A stretch of 64,000 bases of DNA from Orobanche coerulescens (Eukaryota; Streptophyta; Magnoliopsida; Lamiales; Orobanchaceae), in NCBI GenBank assembly GCA_033398695.1, contig CM065815.1, positions 12,864,501-12,928,500 on the forward strand. The letters run 5' to 3'. Shown here piece after piece: positions 20,224 to 32,720 of the stretch (position 1 is the first letter of the stretch; every line of letters begins with the position of its first letter). The notes beneath the pieces are model-generated. The model did not search any database, was not told the origin of the DNA, and was given only the letters and a program-made list of their open reading frames with translations. Made by a program: the position numbers and the translations under genes.

Positions 20224-21852
20224 ATGCCATCATCTCAGTACGCCGGTGCTCGTAAGTTTTTCCTAACTTGACTCGTTTCACCGTTCTGTTCTATTCCTGT
20301 CTTAGTATCTTGTTGCGTTTTGCGTTTGAATTGTACTTACCCATTACTTCTTCGAATTCTGGCGGTAGAGGACGCGGGCGCGGTCGCGGGCCTTGATAGG
20401 GGACGTGGCGCGGGTGGGGCGGCCATGTCCGATCACTCGGGAACTGATTCGGCGATGCCCTCTTTGTCGAACAGTGTTCCCCCTAGTTCCGGAGGTCAAC
20501 AGGACCAGTCTGCTAGCTCCGGTAATGCACATGAGAATGTTGGAGTGGCCAACATTTTGCAACAAGTAGCGAACCAGATGACCCTACTGACTCAGGCCGT
20601 TCTAGTCGGCCAAGCTAATGCCAACCCAGTTCCGCCTACTGGATCCGGCAATGATAAGTTGCTTCAGGACGTGATTCGTATGCGTCCTCCACAGTTTGAT
20701 GGTGCTTCCGACCCTTCTGGTTGGGAGAATTGGCTATTCGAGATGGAGAAAGTATTTGAGGCTGCTAATTGTTCCGAGGAGAGGAAAGTACCCATTGCTC
20801 AGTACCTCCTCGCCAAGGAGGCAGCAACGTGGTGGCAAGCGGTGAAACCGCGTGACCGGACAGCTACGTGGGCAGAGTTTCGAGATCTGATGGAAGATGA
20901 ATTCTGTCCTTGGCCAGTGAAAGAGGGGAGGATCCGAGCTTTCTTTGAGGCTAAGCCCCAAGACGTTCCTATTTCTCAAGCTATCAAGGACTACAATCAA
21001 CAACTGCATTATGTGAGGAACCAAGTCCGAGATGAGCTTGATAAGATCCTCCACTTTGATATGCGGATGAAACCGAGGGTGCGCCACTACATGTCTGGTC
21101 TGGGGTGCACGACTTTGAAAGAATATCAGAATAAAGCGATGGCTTATGAGATGTCGTTTTCTACGACAGAGACGGCAACCGAAGGAAAGAAGCAGAAGAC
21201 CTCCGGTCAGTTTTCGGGAGGCAAGTCAGGAGGGTATCCGAAGGCTCAGTCTGGTTCGCGAGTCTTTGGGAGTCAGTCACCATCAGTTGGGCGAGGAAAC
21301 GGTTCTAGGTCTGCTCCTACTAGTTCCGTCCGTGGTCCTACGTGCTTCAACTGTAGTCGCCCGGGCCACATAATGAGTGAGTGTGATAGGCCTCCGATTC
21401 AGTGTCTTGCTTGTGGTCGAATGGGTCATCATGCTAAGTTTTGTACGGATGCGGCTCGAACTCCAGTTACTCAGATATCAGCCCCAGCTGTGGGAGAGCC
21501 GAGTGTGAATCAGGCACCGACAGTTCCTCATCCGCAGCAGAGTTTTGGCAGAGGTCGAGGACGTGGGCAGCCTTCTAGAGGGGGAGCTTCTAGTGCGGGG
21601 TCTGTTCCGCCCCGAGTGTATGAGATGAGACGAGCAGGAGATCCTGACGCGACGGTGGCTACAGGTACCGTCCACATCCTTGATCATCCTGTTTCCGTAT
21701 TGTTCGATTCTGGTGCTACGCATTCTTTTATATCTATGGATTGTGTGCGTAAATGCATGTTGATTGCCTTGTTGCTTGTGAGCCTTTTGTTGTTAAACTT
21801 CCTAGTGCGGATAGCATCGTGGGGGATCGTGAGGTTAGAGATTTTCCAGTGA
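20224..21852 (+). pseudogene. Tekay gag and protease (frame breaks near 21750)
   Basis: A continuous frame covers 20320-21852. The first ATG in the main body is 20425. An upstream ATG at 20224 (MPSSQYAGA) could be joined by a 117-bp intron (GTAAGT at 20252, AG at 20367-20368), which keeps the frame. Gag shows PPQFDG and WENWLFEMEK (about 20690-20750), LAKEAATWWQ, and two zinc knuckles (CFNCSRPGHIMSEC and CLACGRMGHHAKFC, about 21350-21435). The protease has LFDSGATHSFIS (about 21700). A one-base loss near 21750 ends this frame and moves the rest into the next. Without it gag and pol would be one polyprotein. Confidence 0.88.
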
Positions 21853-24800
21853 GTATCGCGGGGAGGGTTTGGCCTTCTAATCTGATTGCGGTAGATATTA
21901 GAGATGAGGATTTGATTCTGGGTGAGGATTGGCTGGACCGTCATGGGGCGATCATGAATTATAGAACGAGAACCATTTCGATGTTAGCCTCTGACGGTAC
22001 CGAGCATTCTTTTGTGGGGCGTAAGCGGAGTAGCCAGAGGTTACTGATCAGCGCCTTGAGGGCCGTGAGACTGATTCGAGGAGGTTGCACGGGCTATTGG
22101 TGTTACGCTTTGAGATCGGAGGAAGGAGGAGTCGAACTCTCGTCTATTCCGGTAGTATGTGAGTATCCTGACGTTTTTCGAGACGAGTTGCCGGGTTTGC
22201 CGCCGGACCGAGAGGTTGAGTTTACCGTCGACTTAGAGCCGGGGGCAGCCCCGATTTCTAAGACGCCATACCGTATGGCGCCCACCGAGATGCTTGAATT
22301 GAAGAAACAATTGGGAGAGTTGCTAGACATGGGGTATATTCGACCGAGCGCTTCACCTTGGGGCGCACCGGTCCTGTTTGTGAAGAAGAAGGACGGGTCA
22401 CTTCGTTTGTGTATCGACTACGGAGAGTTGAACAAAGTGACCATCAAAAACAAGTATCCGCTCCCGAGGATTGATGACTTGTTTAACCAGTTGCAAGGGG
22501 CAACCGTATTTTCGAAGATTGATTTGAGATCAGGGTATTATCAGCTCCGAGTGAAGGATACTGATATTCCGAAGACAGCCTTTCGGACGAGATACGGTCA
22601 CTACGAGTTTGTGGTTATGCCTTTTGGGCTAACCAACGCACCAGCCGTGTTCATGCAGCTTATGAACAAAGTCTTTATCGAGTACCTCGATAAGTGTGTA
22701 GTCGTTTTTATCGACGACATCCTGATTTACTCGAGGAGCGAGGAGGAGCACGCCCGTCATTTGCATATCGTGTTAGACATTTTGAGAGCTCAGCATCTTT
22801 TTGCGAAGTTCTCAAAGTGTGAGTTTCAGTTGCGGGAGGTTATGTTTCTCGGTCATGTGATCTCGGCCGAGGGTGTTCGTGTGGACCCACATAAGGTAGA
22901 GGCAGTGTTGGATTGGGCGCCGCCCAAGAACGTGAAGGAGGTCTGCAGTTTTCTGGGATTAGCCGGGTATTACCGTAGATTCGTCGAGGGGTTCTCTAAG
23001 CTCGCTCGACCGCTGACTCAGTTGTTACAGAAGTCAGAGAAGTTTGTGTGGACCGATGAGAGGCAGAATAGTTTTGAGGAGTTGAAGAAGCGGTTGACGA
23101 CCGCTCCTGTTTTGGCCTTACCGAGTGGTAATGAGGGTTTCTCAGTTTTTAGTGATGCTTCGGGCCAAGGGCTCGGATGTGTACTTATGCAGCACGGGAG
23201 GACGATTGCTTATGCTTCCCGTCAGTTGAAACCGTATGAGTTGAATTACCCTACGCACGATCTTGAGTTGGCCGCAGTTGTATTTGCGTTGAAGATTTGG
23301 CGTCATTACTTGTATGGCTCGTCGTGTCAGATTTTCACCGATCACAAGAGCCTAAAGTACATTTTCACCCAGAAAGAGCTTAATATGAGACAGAGGAGAT
23401 GGTTGGAGTTGATTAAGGACTACAACCTCGAGATTCTATATCATCCGGGTAAGGCAAATGTGGTGGCAGATGCCTTGAGCCGGAAATCGGTAGCGCTTCG
23501 GGCGCTTGAGCTACTTACGGCCCAGTCGGGACTTCAGCGAGATTTTATGAGGTTGAGCATTGAGGTTGTACTACCAGAGAGTTCCGGGCAGTTGCGTACT
23601 CTTGAGATTTCTTCATCTCTGGTCGATGATATTAAATCGGAACAGTTGGAGGACCCGATGTGTATTCAGCTCCGAGAGAGTGTAGGAAAGGGGAAAGCCC
23701 CGGGATTTGTTATTCATGAGGACGGAGTGTTGAGATTCCGAGGTCGGTTGTGTGTTCCGAACGACTCGGGATTGAGGCAAAGTATTATGCGAGAGGCCCA
23801 TGCGTCACCTTACTCAGTCCATCCGGGCTCGAGTAAAATGTATAAAGATCTGAGGAAGAATTTCTGGTGGAACGATATGAAGAAGGAGGTAGTTCAGTTT
23901 GTAGCTAAGTGTTTGACTTGTCATCAAGTCAAGATTGAGCATCAGCGGCAGGCCGGGTTATTGAAACCACTTCCCGTCCCAGAGTGGAAGTGGGAGGATA
24001 TCTCTATGGATTTTGTCACGGGTTTGCCGAGGACGAAGGCTGGTATGGATATGGTGTGGGTGATTGTAGACCGACTGACTAAGTCGGCACATTTTCTGGG
24101 CGTCAAGGATACTTGGGGTCCAGAAAAGTTGGCTCGTATTTTTATCGCACAGATAGTGAGGCTTCATGGTACGCCGATGACCATTATTTCAGACCGAGAT
24201 GGCCGATTTGTATCGCATTTTTGGCAGGCGGTGCATAAGGCATTGGGGACACAGTTACGTTTGAGAACTTCGTTCCATCCCCAGACTGATGGGCAGTCCG
24301 AACGTACCATTCAGACGTTCGAGGATTTGTTGCGCGCATGCGCGTTAGACTGGAGTAGTGACTGGGAGAAACATCTGGCCTTGATTGAGTTTACTTATAA
24401 TAATAGCTAGCACGCGTCGATTAAGATGGCACCGTATGAGGCACTTTATGGACGACGTTGCCGATCGCCGATATGTTGGGACGAGCCGTCCGATCTAGTT
24501 GGTACCGAGCCAGACCTTGTGTTAGAGATGAGGGAGAAAGTTGAATTGATTAGAAAGAGAATGTTGGCTGCTCAGAGTCGACAAAAGTCTTATGCGGATG
24601 TCAGGCGTCGACCTTTGGAGTTCGAGGTGGGAGATCATGTTCTGTTGAGGGTATCCCCGACGAAGGGAGTTTTCCGTTTTGGGAAAAAGGGGAAGCTCAG
24701 TCCGAGGTATATTGGGCCCTTCGAGATATTGGAGAGAGTCGGTGAGTTGGCATATCGTTTAGCTTTGCCTCCGTCGTTGAGTCATGCTCATAGCGTATTT

Positions 24801-25049
24801 CACGTTTCCCAGCTGAGGAAGTATGTTCCGGACCCGTCCCACATTATTGATTTTGGAGATGTGGAGATCGAGAAGGATGTTACGTTTGAGGAGAGGCCCG
24901 TTAAGATTTTGGAGCGTCGAGACAAACAGTTAAGGCACAAAACCATTCCTTTGGTTAAGGTGCAATGGTCGAGGCACGGAGTAGAAGAAGCGACGTGGGA
25001 GTTAGAGGAGGATATGCGTTCGAGGCATCCCGAACTTTTTGATTCTTAA
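21753..25049 (+). pseudogene. Tekay pol: RT, RNase H, integrase, chromodomain (one stop)
   Basis: The protease C-terminus is followed by RT ([26 protein letters not shown], catalytic FIDDILIYS near 22700), RNase H ([38 protein letters not shown]) and integrase ([16 protein letters not shown] finger; [16 protein letters not shown] and [11 protein letters not shown] core). TAG at 24408-24410 interrupts the conserved YNNS-x-H motif. The same frame continues with MAPYEALYGRRC and a C-terminal chromodomain-like LVKVQW..HGVEEATWELEE to 25049. Chromodomains of this type direct integration to heterochromatin. A single stop is the only break in this segment. Confidence 0.92.
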
Positions 25050-25069
25050 GTTTCGGGACGAAACTTTAT

Positions 25070-25084
25070 TTTAGAGGGGGAGAA
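25070..25084 (+). other. Tekay polypurine tract
   Basis: TTTAGAGGGGGAGAA lies directly before the 3' LTR start and is the plus-strand primer. Confidence 0.88.
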
Positions 25085-26731
25085 TGTAATATCCGTAATT
25101 TTTCCATTTTTAGCAGTTTCTATTTTGGTGTATGTCTATTTTTATCGACTCGCTTGTAACCGTTTCGACATTTCGAATCTACTTTGTTCTTGGAGTTTTT
25201 CCGTTTGGACGAGTTTTGATGACGTTTTCACGTAATTTCATTTTATGACATGTTTTGCCGTATGAACGTTCGATTCTCGTTAAACTCGTTCGTTTTCGTG
25301 GTTTCATGGTTTGTACAAGTTCGTATGATTGAGTTGGTCGTGTGGAGACTTTCGGGTTGTAAATCCGACGTCGTTTCGTGACTTTCGGTCACTTGGGTCA
25401 TTTTCGTAATTTCCTATAAGTTTAGGGAATTTCATATTCGTTGTCGTATTTCGGATTCCCGGGTAGTCGGATTGATGTTTTCTTGTGATGGTTAGACTCG
25501 TCATCGAATATTCTTCGTAGTCGTATTTTTGGTTCGATAGCAGGTCCGGTTTCGGTCGTCCGGAATCGTTTGGGCGAATTTGCCATCTTCTGTCGATAGG
25601 GTGTTACGGCCGTAACACCCAGATGTTACGGCCGTAAGTTGGCCATGTTACGGCCGTAAGTGTCCCCTTTTACGGCCGTAACAGCCCGCTATTTAAAAAC
25701 AGCGGGCAGAGGTCCAATACCTCATTTCCTATCCTTTCTCTCGTTTTTTCTTCACGGTGCGACTCCAGAGGCGATTTCTTCAGTTTTGATTGAAGAATTT
25801 TTCGTGTTCCATCACCGTAGAATCGTAGTAACATATCACCATCAGCGTAATCATCCTCCATCGTCCGAATCCGAGTAACCGTCGTTTTCCACTCGGATCA
25901 TCCGTAGTCGTTTTTCACTTCCGATTCTTCGAAGATGTCACAAAGGCAAGTACTTTACATTTGTTTACATGTTCTAGTATTTGAATTATGGCTGTATTGC
26001 GGTTGTTGTGGATGGATATGTGTATGTTCACCTAGGGACGGTCCGACGGGGCCTCTAGGGATACGTTGCCGTGAGTTTCGTATCGCGAACTGTGGTTAAC
26101 CACCCAGGGATGTCCGACGGGGCTCTGCGGGGTACGGTGGCCGTGAGTCACGTACCAAGGTTAACTTTGAATTGTTTTGGTTGGAGAAAATGTGTTTTGT
26201 GCTTGTGCATCGTAAATATTCCGGAATATAAAATGTTTTCTAAAATGATTTTGGCGCATATATTCATCTGATTAGAATGTAGTTCAAATGGATTGTACTT
26301 GCACTAGCAGTTGTCGCTAACCCCTTAAATGGGGGAAATACTTTTTGTATTTCAGGTATTGATCGTGGGGACAAGCGAGCACCCGAGCCGTATGAGGATG
26401 ATGGGCAAGCATGATATTGTCCAGAAATTGATTATTGGTGTCTTGTCTGTCAATTATTATTGATGTCTGATTTTGGGGTTCTGTATTATAAAATTTGTTT
26501 AAGTACTCGAGTACTTCCGATTTGAAATTGTTAATGTTGTGTCCCCGTTTTGGGAAAATGGATTTGATGTTAGAATTTTATTTGTTGGTTATAGTCTTTT
26601 ATTTAGCTTGTCGTTTTATTTATGATGGTTTGTCGTTGTCGAATGTCTTGTTTGGTATGTTAGCCTGGTGGATTCCACAGTGTGGGGTCCGCGGCGCTGT
26701 AATATGCCCTGAATGTCTCGGGGGTGTTACA
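25085..26731 (+). repeat. Tekay 3' LTR (1647 bp)
   Basis: It matches the 5' LTR end to end. TTACGGCCGTAA recurs at 25604, 25626, 25648 and 25670, again with exact 22-bp spacing. The neighbouring palindrome is imperfect here (CTATTTAAAAACAG core). A patch at about 25572-25603 differs strongly from the 5' LTR. Confidence 0.95.
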
Positions 26732-26736
26732 TTCCT

Positions 26737-27019
26737 TATTTCATTGAATTAGTTCCGAGCGTATACTTATCCCTATCACTTTGAGAGTGAGCGAATACAC
26801 TTGACCGGTGAGGTTTATATTGCCTAGTATTGACTATGATGTTAAGGAAGCACCCCGGAGGTTTGAAAACTTTGTAGAACTCGACTTATTTTACTTGTGC
26901 ATATTGATAAAATTTTCGAAGAGGTCCTTTGAGGTATTTTGACAGTTGAGTTCCCCTTTTAGAGTGGTTATTTTAATGTGCATTGCTCGGGACGATCAAA
27001 GTTCAAGTTTGGGGGGGTT
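26737..27019 (+). other. Athila-1 internal remainder with polypurine tract
   Basis: This resumes the Athila post-ORF region after the Tekay insertion and ends with CAAGTTTGGGGGGGTT just before the 3' LTR. There is no coding signal. Confidence 0.8.
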
Positions 27020-29347
27020 TGATGAGTCGATTCTTGATCGACTCATTCTATTCTTTTTAGTCGTCTTTTTGTTTGCTTTTTAGTATTTTTGTTCTCTTTT
27101 ATGCGTTGTATGTTGTGTTTTCAATTTATAGGTAACCTAGTGAATATTGTGGTGAAATATGCACTTTCATAGCTAAAATTGGAGTTTATGATGATCAAGA
27201 GCTAAAATGGGACCTAAAACGATAAAAGATTGAAAGCAATATCGGCCGTATCTTCTAAATTCCAGAATCACCACTCTGAATTGAGATGTGTTCTCCTTTG
27301 ATATAAATTCCTCGTGAAATTAGCTTCGAAATGGTATATCATATGCTAAATTCCGAGGTGTATTGATACAAGAACGAAGGATCAAGCCGAAGAAGACCAA
27401 AAACCGGAATCAAAATAGAGGAAAGCAACTCGGGCCGCATCAGGCAACTCGGTCGTGTCACAAGACATGGCCGGGTCTCATTCCAGCGTGAATTACATTT
27501 TGCAGAAGAGTACAATATTTTGTATTTCTAGCACAGTACAACATGGCCGTGTCATGGGACACGGCCGGGTCCGTGGACAGTACACTTGTTTTACTTTTCA
27601 GGGTAGTACGACACGGGCCGCGTCACTTTTCGGTGCAAGTCATTTTCTTTGACATTTTTGCACAATTTTGAGCCCTTTTCTTGATCCTTTAGCTATAAAA
27701 AAAGGGTGTGAAGACCATAGGAAGGATATTCAGATCTTGTTGAAGACATTTGGTGTGAAAAACACAAGATTGAGGGAGACAAACACCAAAAAGTGAGGAA
27801 AAAGAGAGGTTGTTTCACCATCTTCATTGTATGTTCTTGGAGTGAAAAATAAATTTGTGAGATATTATGATTCCTTGTATAAATTGTTATGAATTTTTGA
27901 AGGAAGATCATCAAACCTTCATCGGGAATTCGATTTCGGCTTTTACAAGGGAAGTTTCTACCATGTTTTGTTTTACAATTTCATTTATTATTGTTGAAAT
28001 AATCATGAGTAGCTAAACATTTCATATGGGTTTTTACATTGAGCCACACACATGTTCAAGGTTCTAAAAAACGCTAGGCGCTAGGCGTTCGGATTGCTAA
28101 CGCCTAGCGCCCAGAGGATTAATCGGGGATTAGTCGGGGATTAATCGGATTAGGCGGATTTATTTATTATTATTATAATAATTATTTTTATATATAAATA
28201 ATTATATATATAAAGAATAAAAAACATCTAATATTTAAAAATTTAAACAAACATATAATCGATCATATATTAAATTGTTAAATATTGACATAAGCATAAC
28301 ATAGTCCATAGTATCTCAATTCAGGAATTTATAGTACCGCTAATATAAAAAATAAAAAAATAAAATGTTTATCCGCCAGCGCCAGCGCTAGCGCCGCCTA
28401 GCGCCAGGCGCCCGCCTGGCGCCGCCAGGCGCCCGCCTGGCCTTGCCATCCTAGGCGTCCGCCCAGCCGCCTAGGCGCCCGCCCAGCCGCCTAGGCGCCC
28501 GCCCAGCCCGCCTAGGCGGCCGATTAATCACCCGACCGCCCATGACAAACGCCTAGGGCATAATCGGAGCGCCTGGGGGCCGCCTAGCGCCTAGGCGCCG
28601 CCTAGGCGGCCGCCCAGGCCGATTTTTAGAACACTGCACATGTTATCGATTTTTAGTTCCTATTGATTTTCCGGATAAAAGTTTGGGATTGTTCCTCCTT
28701 GTTTGTTCTTCGTATAAGAACTTTTGATTTAGATCATCAAACCTATTTCTTAGTTGTTATTATTATTCAAATCGAGGGTTTTTTCGGTGTTCGCCATCAA
28801 ACGACCCGATAGTAGCGATTGTTAATGTTCTAAACCTTTTTACGCGATCTTTTAGCGAATTACCCCATCAAAGGTATTAGCTAGTCGATTGTTAGTAGAA
28901 ATTCGTCCCCATCAAAGGAGTATATCTTATTTTCGTTAAGAACAATCGTGATTTTTAGAATTACCGCCATCAAACGGATTTCTTTTAATCGTGAGCAATC
29001 AATAATTCCAAACCTTAATTCTTTGTGTATCGGAACTAATAATTGATTACGTGTGTGTCGGTAATTCTAAATTCCCATATCATTCTCATTATTTTAATCT
29101 CTCAATTATCCGACTATTAAATTGGTGTTTGTAACGCTTAGTCCATTTTAATTTTATGCATTAGTAATTGTAATCCTATCAAACCAATGATGTATTTTAA
29201 TTTACTTTATTTTTGTTCATTCGACTATTTGTCGAACATTATCGAACTTTAAACCGTTTCCAATTTCTCGAGAGATCGACCTCGGAGTTACTTGCCACTT
29301 CCTACAAAAGCGATAAGTACACTTGCGAGTTTATAATTTGTTCATCA
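27020..29347 (+). repeat. Athila-1 3' LTR (with hAT insertion)
   Basis: It begins TGATGAGTCG and ends TTCATCA. Removing the hAT MITE and its duplication leaves about 1740 bp against 1800 bp in the 5' LTR. The difference is mainly two lost palindrome blocks around 27510-27640, so the array contracted in one LTR or expanded in the other after insertion. Confidence 0.92.
28057..28636. mobile_element. hAT-type MITE rich in CGCCTAGGCG
   Basis: Ends CAAGGTTCTAAAAA and, inverted, CAGTGTTCTAAAAA are flanked by a perfect 8-bp duplication CACATGTT (28049-28056 and 28637-28644). Subterminal regions are packed with CCTAGGCG/CGCCTAGG palindromes and GATTAATCGG. The empty site is preserved in the 5' LTR. 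No transposase is present. Confidence 0.92.
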
Positions 29348-29664
29348 GTGTGGAAGAGGCAAGGTGGCTCGGCCACGGGTCCTAGTGGAGCCCAACCACG
29401 TGGACCACCTCCTGCGGCCTGGATTGGACCCACTCCAAAGGAAGGCCGGAATTGCTATACTTGCGGCTCAAAGAAGCATACTTACCCCAATTGCAAGGCG
29501 CCAAAGAACATCTAAGCCTACTACAAGCACTATAAACAGTACTTGACTCAAGAGTCAAATTACATGGAGGAAGATAATGAGAATACGGAGGTGAACCATA
29601 TTGAGATCCCTCCTCTCACCATTGCGGACAAAGACCAACATTTGGCTGTTGCTGACTTTGACTA
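29348..29664 (+). pseudogene. Copia gag C-terminus with zinc knuckle
   Basis: Coding resumes after the Athila insertion with a Gly/Pro-rich linker and CYTCGSKKHTYPNC (CX2CX4HX4C, about 29454-29496), the nucleic-acid-binding knuckle. A stop at 29513-29515 is followed by further in-frame acidic sequence ending near 29664. It is the severed half of the gag at 6441-7183. Confidence 0.85.
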
Positions 29665-30336
29665 AATCATTGTAGTTTGACTAGTTTTTACGCTTTGGTT
29701 ATGTTTTGTCTTGTTTCTAGTTTTCTTTCGAGAACTACTTTGGGATTTTCTATGAATGTAATAAAGTTGGCCATGATGAATAAAATTCTTTTAATTACTG
29801 TAATGGTGCAAAAACGAATTTTATTTTTCCCTTCAAAAGCATGTTTGATTTATTACAAAATAATTGCTCAGTAAAGAATTGCTTGGTTAATTTGATACAT
29901 TGGTGGATTTTATCAAAAATTTTGATCAAGACTAGGCGCATCCTCCTTGGTATTTGTTTATGTTTTGAAAATTCAAAGGGAATCAGTGGTTTTTAAACAG
30001 CCTTAGCTCTACTGACATTCCTACTTTCTCTGCAAGTCTACCAAGTTGGAGTTACCAAAATGATCATTAGTCGAGATATAAATCGAACTCCCCGATGCAT
30101 TTTGAAGTGTTTAAACGCTCCTATGGCCATCATTGCCATAGTATTGTATCAACAATAATGCCTTTGAAAAAGGTTCAACCTTGCTCTATCACTCAACAAT
30201 AAGGAAATACCAAAATAGCAACTTGAAACTAGCACTGCGATCTGAGTTTAATGATCCAGAAAGTGCACGACCTATGTACAGAAAGATACGAAAGTCTAGT
30301 TTCCAGAACAACTGACCGATCATCCATAGACTTCTT
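29665..30336 (+). other. Copia internal region between gag and protease
   Basis: No recognisable domain. It holds a stop-rich, T-rich linker and short ORFs without family features. It is interrupted by the solo LTR at 30337 and continues to about 32012. Confidence 0.5.
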
Positions 30337-31829
30337 TGTTGGAAGTAAAAACGCAGCGAAAGCGAAGTTGGGAAAGTTGGATAAACGAGTTTTACGCATC
30401 CACGAGCATAAGATCTATTTAGGCATGTTAATTAATTAATTAATTACTAAGACTAATAAGCAATTTAAATATTATTTATTATTTATTAAATAAATATGTT
30501 GGTTATTAAAATATCCTAATCTAGATATAAAGATCATAGGATATTACCTTTGAAGCGAATTGGTTGCTTTCTTCTTGATCACCTTGTATTTCTACCTTTA
30601 GACCTTCTAGAGTATGATCCGCCTTAACCCAAACGTTGTGTGGGCAACGAGCTACCGGATCTTGTTTGGACAACTTTGGATCGGCCGAATCCTTTGTTTG
30701 TGATCACTCTATTTTTCTTTGCTTTCTAGTATTTTATGAACACTCTTAGCAAATTAATTGTGCTATCTAAATTGTAGAATCAATGACACAAATCTAGATC
30801 TACAATTAAACACAAGAGGAAAAATTTGATCTCACAACCTTACCAGAGAGTACAAAATCGGCCAACCCCCATAAGTCCTATATATAGGTTCTTGGACTAT
30901 TACTAGAGATCTTAAGGAGGATTATGGAAGGACTCCCAATAAATTCATCTTACCTTATTAGGACTCTTCCTAATACAATGAATCTATTAATATCAACTTA
31001 GTTCACTAAAAAGTGATATTGCACTTCCTACCAAAATTCCAAATTACGAAGTTGGGCTCCTTATTAAATATATTATTTCTCGTGTTTAAGATATCAAATG
31101 ACCATTAATTAATTATAAGCTAATGACAGCTGTGATTAATTAATATCATATCCAAGAGTAGTACCACTCGAACCTTATTATTATATCGGAATTAAATCCA
31201 CCTGCAGTGTTTAATATAATAATCATTATTGAGCTCCTCAAGGGGACATCATCAACCCGCATGAGTCGGGACACGATTTCTAGTAATAATAATAACTGTT
31301 GTATAAATAATATTATTGCCCAAGATACGAGGCTTATTGAGTCGATCATTTTGACTCTCACCCATGGTAAATCAAAGCAATAAGTATTATAAATACATAA
31401 TTAAATATTATATACTTAGAATTAAGATATAATAATTATCCAAGATTTACGTTCTTCTTACAGTCAGTACAGAAGACACTATCTCACCTCGATCCAGTTC
31501 AACGTATGCAAATACGCTAATGTATGCTAATAGCCAAGACCAACTAATCTCAAGCATACACTACAACCTTTTATATAATTTGTCTAATAATTATATAGGT
31601 TGTGAACTATTATATTATTTTATAAGGCACCGATAATGTGATCTTCCGTGTGACACCAACACACCATATTATCTACAATATAAAATAATTAGACATTTCA
31701 TTTGCATAACCATAACGTGAATAAATATGCAAAACATGTGATTAAATGTATTTAATATTCTCATAGGTAGTTACAGGAAAATTAGGTAATACAAGCATAA
31801 AGTATGCTTTGCAGTATACAATCCTAACA
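30337..31829 (-). mobile_element. Solo LTR of a copia-type element, minus strand
   Basis: The interval begins TGTTGGAAGTAAAAACGCAG and ends AATCCTAACA, with perfect TTCTT duplications at 30332-30336 and 31830-31834. Read on the minus strand it starts TGTTAGGATT, has a TATATATAGG box near 30885 and ends GCTGCG...ACTTCCAACA, a common plant copia 3' LTR end. There is no internal sequence, so it was reduced by LTR-LTR recombination. Confidence 0.85.
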
Positions 31830-32012
31830 TTCTTAACGAAGGAGTTATTGCCGTTTTAGTGAATAAAGGTCAAGCTACGCGGAAATTATTTCCAGCGATT
31901 GTGCTAAACTTTGTTCCTAACCAACTTGGCCGAATTTCTCCAAACTCGAAGTTAATGAGTTTTCGCCGTGTGTTTCATCACAAGACTAATCGAGTTTCAT
32001 GTCTTATTATAG

Positions 32013-32363
32013 ATGTCTCATGGCGAAATTGAGTGCCTTGCTGATAGTGGAACAACCCACACTATTCTTCGGAATAGGCAATTATTTAAGGATATTGTGC
32101 CTTATATATCCTCAGTGACAATAATGATTGGTTCCTCCCAAGTAATTCAAGGGAGTGGACCTGCTCATTTCTTGCTACCTAATGGTACGCATATTAATGT
32201 CACAAATGCTCTCTATACCCCAAGAGCAAACCGAACCTTGCTAAGTTTTAGGGACATCCGTGCCAACGGTTATCACCTTGATACACACTGTGAGAATGGG
32301 ATAGAATTTTGTGTGTTAATCTGGCAGAATGCGGAAGACGTCGTGTTCTCGAAAAACTTATGA
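32013..32363 (+). pseudogene. Copia protease
   Basis: The frame shows CLADSGTTHTILRNRQLF, with the DSG catalytic triplet, and a downstream flap-like region. It is the aspartic protease that would cut the Gag-Pol polyprotein. The ORF ends at 32363, and the next domain is in a different frame. Confidence 0.85.
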
Positions 32364-32548
32364 GTCTAAGTAGTGATTTATACCAGACTACAATAAGGGT
32401 TATTGAATCCTACGCTGTGAGTCACGAACTTTGTGATTCCGAAGCATACCAACTATGGCATGACCGACTCGGTCACCCTGGACGCGATATGATGATTTGC
32501 ATTTTGAAAAACTCACACGGTCATTCATTTTTCAAATCCAAAAAATGA
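32309..32548 (+). pseudogene. Copia GAG-pre-integrase segment
   Basis: LWHDRLGHPGRDMM is the conserved copia pre-integrase motif, with the H residues of the integrase zinc finger. A stop follows at 32546, and about 170 bp of shifted sequence separates it from the integrase core. Confidence 0.8.
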
Positions 32549-32720
32549 TTGGAAGCACCACTCGATATAGGCATTGATGTGAGTGAGTCTGATATCGTAT
32601 CACCGGGATTAATGATCGCACGCTCTGATAAGGTTGACGGTGCATCTTTCGTAAATCCCGAGGCTTCCATGGCAGTTTTCAATGCCCATATCGTTTTGTA
32701 AAGCCTGATCACTAGCAAAG

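Larger units (their letters stand above)
18483..26731 (+). mobile_element. Tekay-type chromovirus (Ty3/gypsy), nearly intact, nested in Athila-1
   Basis: LTRs at 18483-20132 and 25085-26731 start TGTAATATCC and end GTGTTACA, with a perfect TTCCT duplication at 18478-18482 and 26732-26736. An initiator-Met-type PBS, gag-pol with a C-terminal chromodomain-like segment, and a purine tract complete it. Only two clear lesions are seen in gag-pol, one frameshift and one stop. The LTRs differ by roughly 15 scattered substitutions plus one short divergent patch (by eye), so it is the youngest large insertion in this nest. Confidence 0.95.
7184..29347 (+). mobile_element. Athila-lineage Ty3/gypsy element (Athila-1), nested in copia gag
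   Basis: LTRs at 7184-8983 and 27020-29347 begin TGATGAGTCG and end TTCATCA, with a perfect 5-bp duplication GTGTG at 7179-7183 and 29348-29352. The order is LTR, tRNA-Asp-type PBS, gag-protease-RT-RNase H-integrase, a long post-pol region with an ATHILA ORF-1-like reading frame, a purine tract and LTR. Removing the nested Tekay element and the hAT MITE leaves about 13.3 kb, normal for Athila. It is inactivated by several stops and frameshifts, and its LTRs have diverged, so it is older than the Tekay insertion. Confidence 0.93.

Noticed and set aside
30337..31829. Full non-LTR or DNA transposon insertion
   Set aside because: TG...CA termini, 5-bp target duplication, a TATA box and absence of any internal region fit a solo LTR better.
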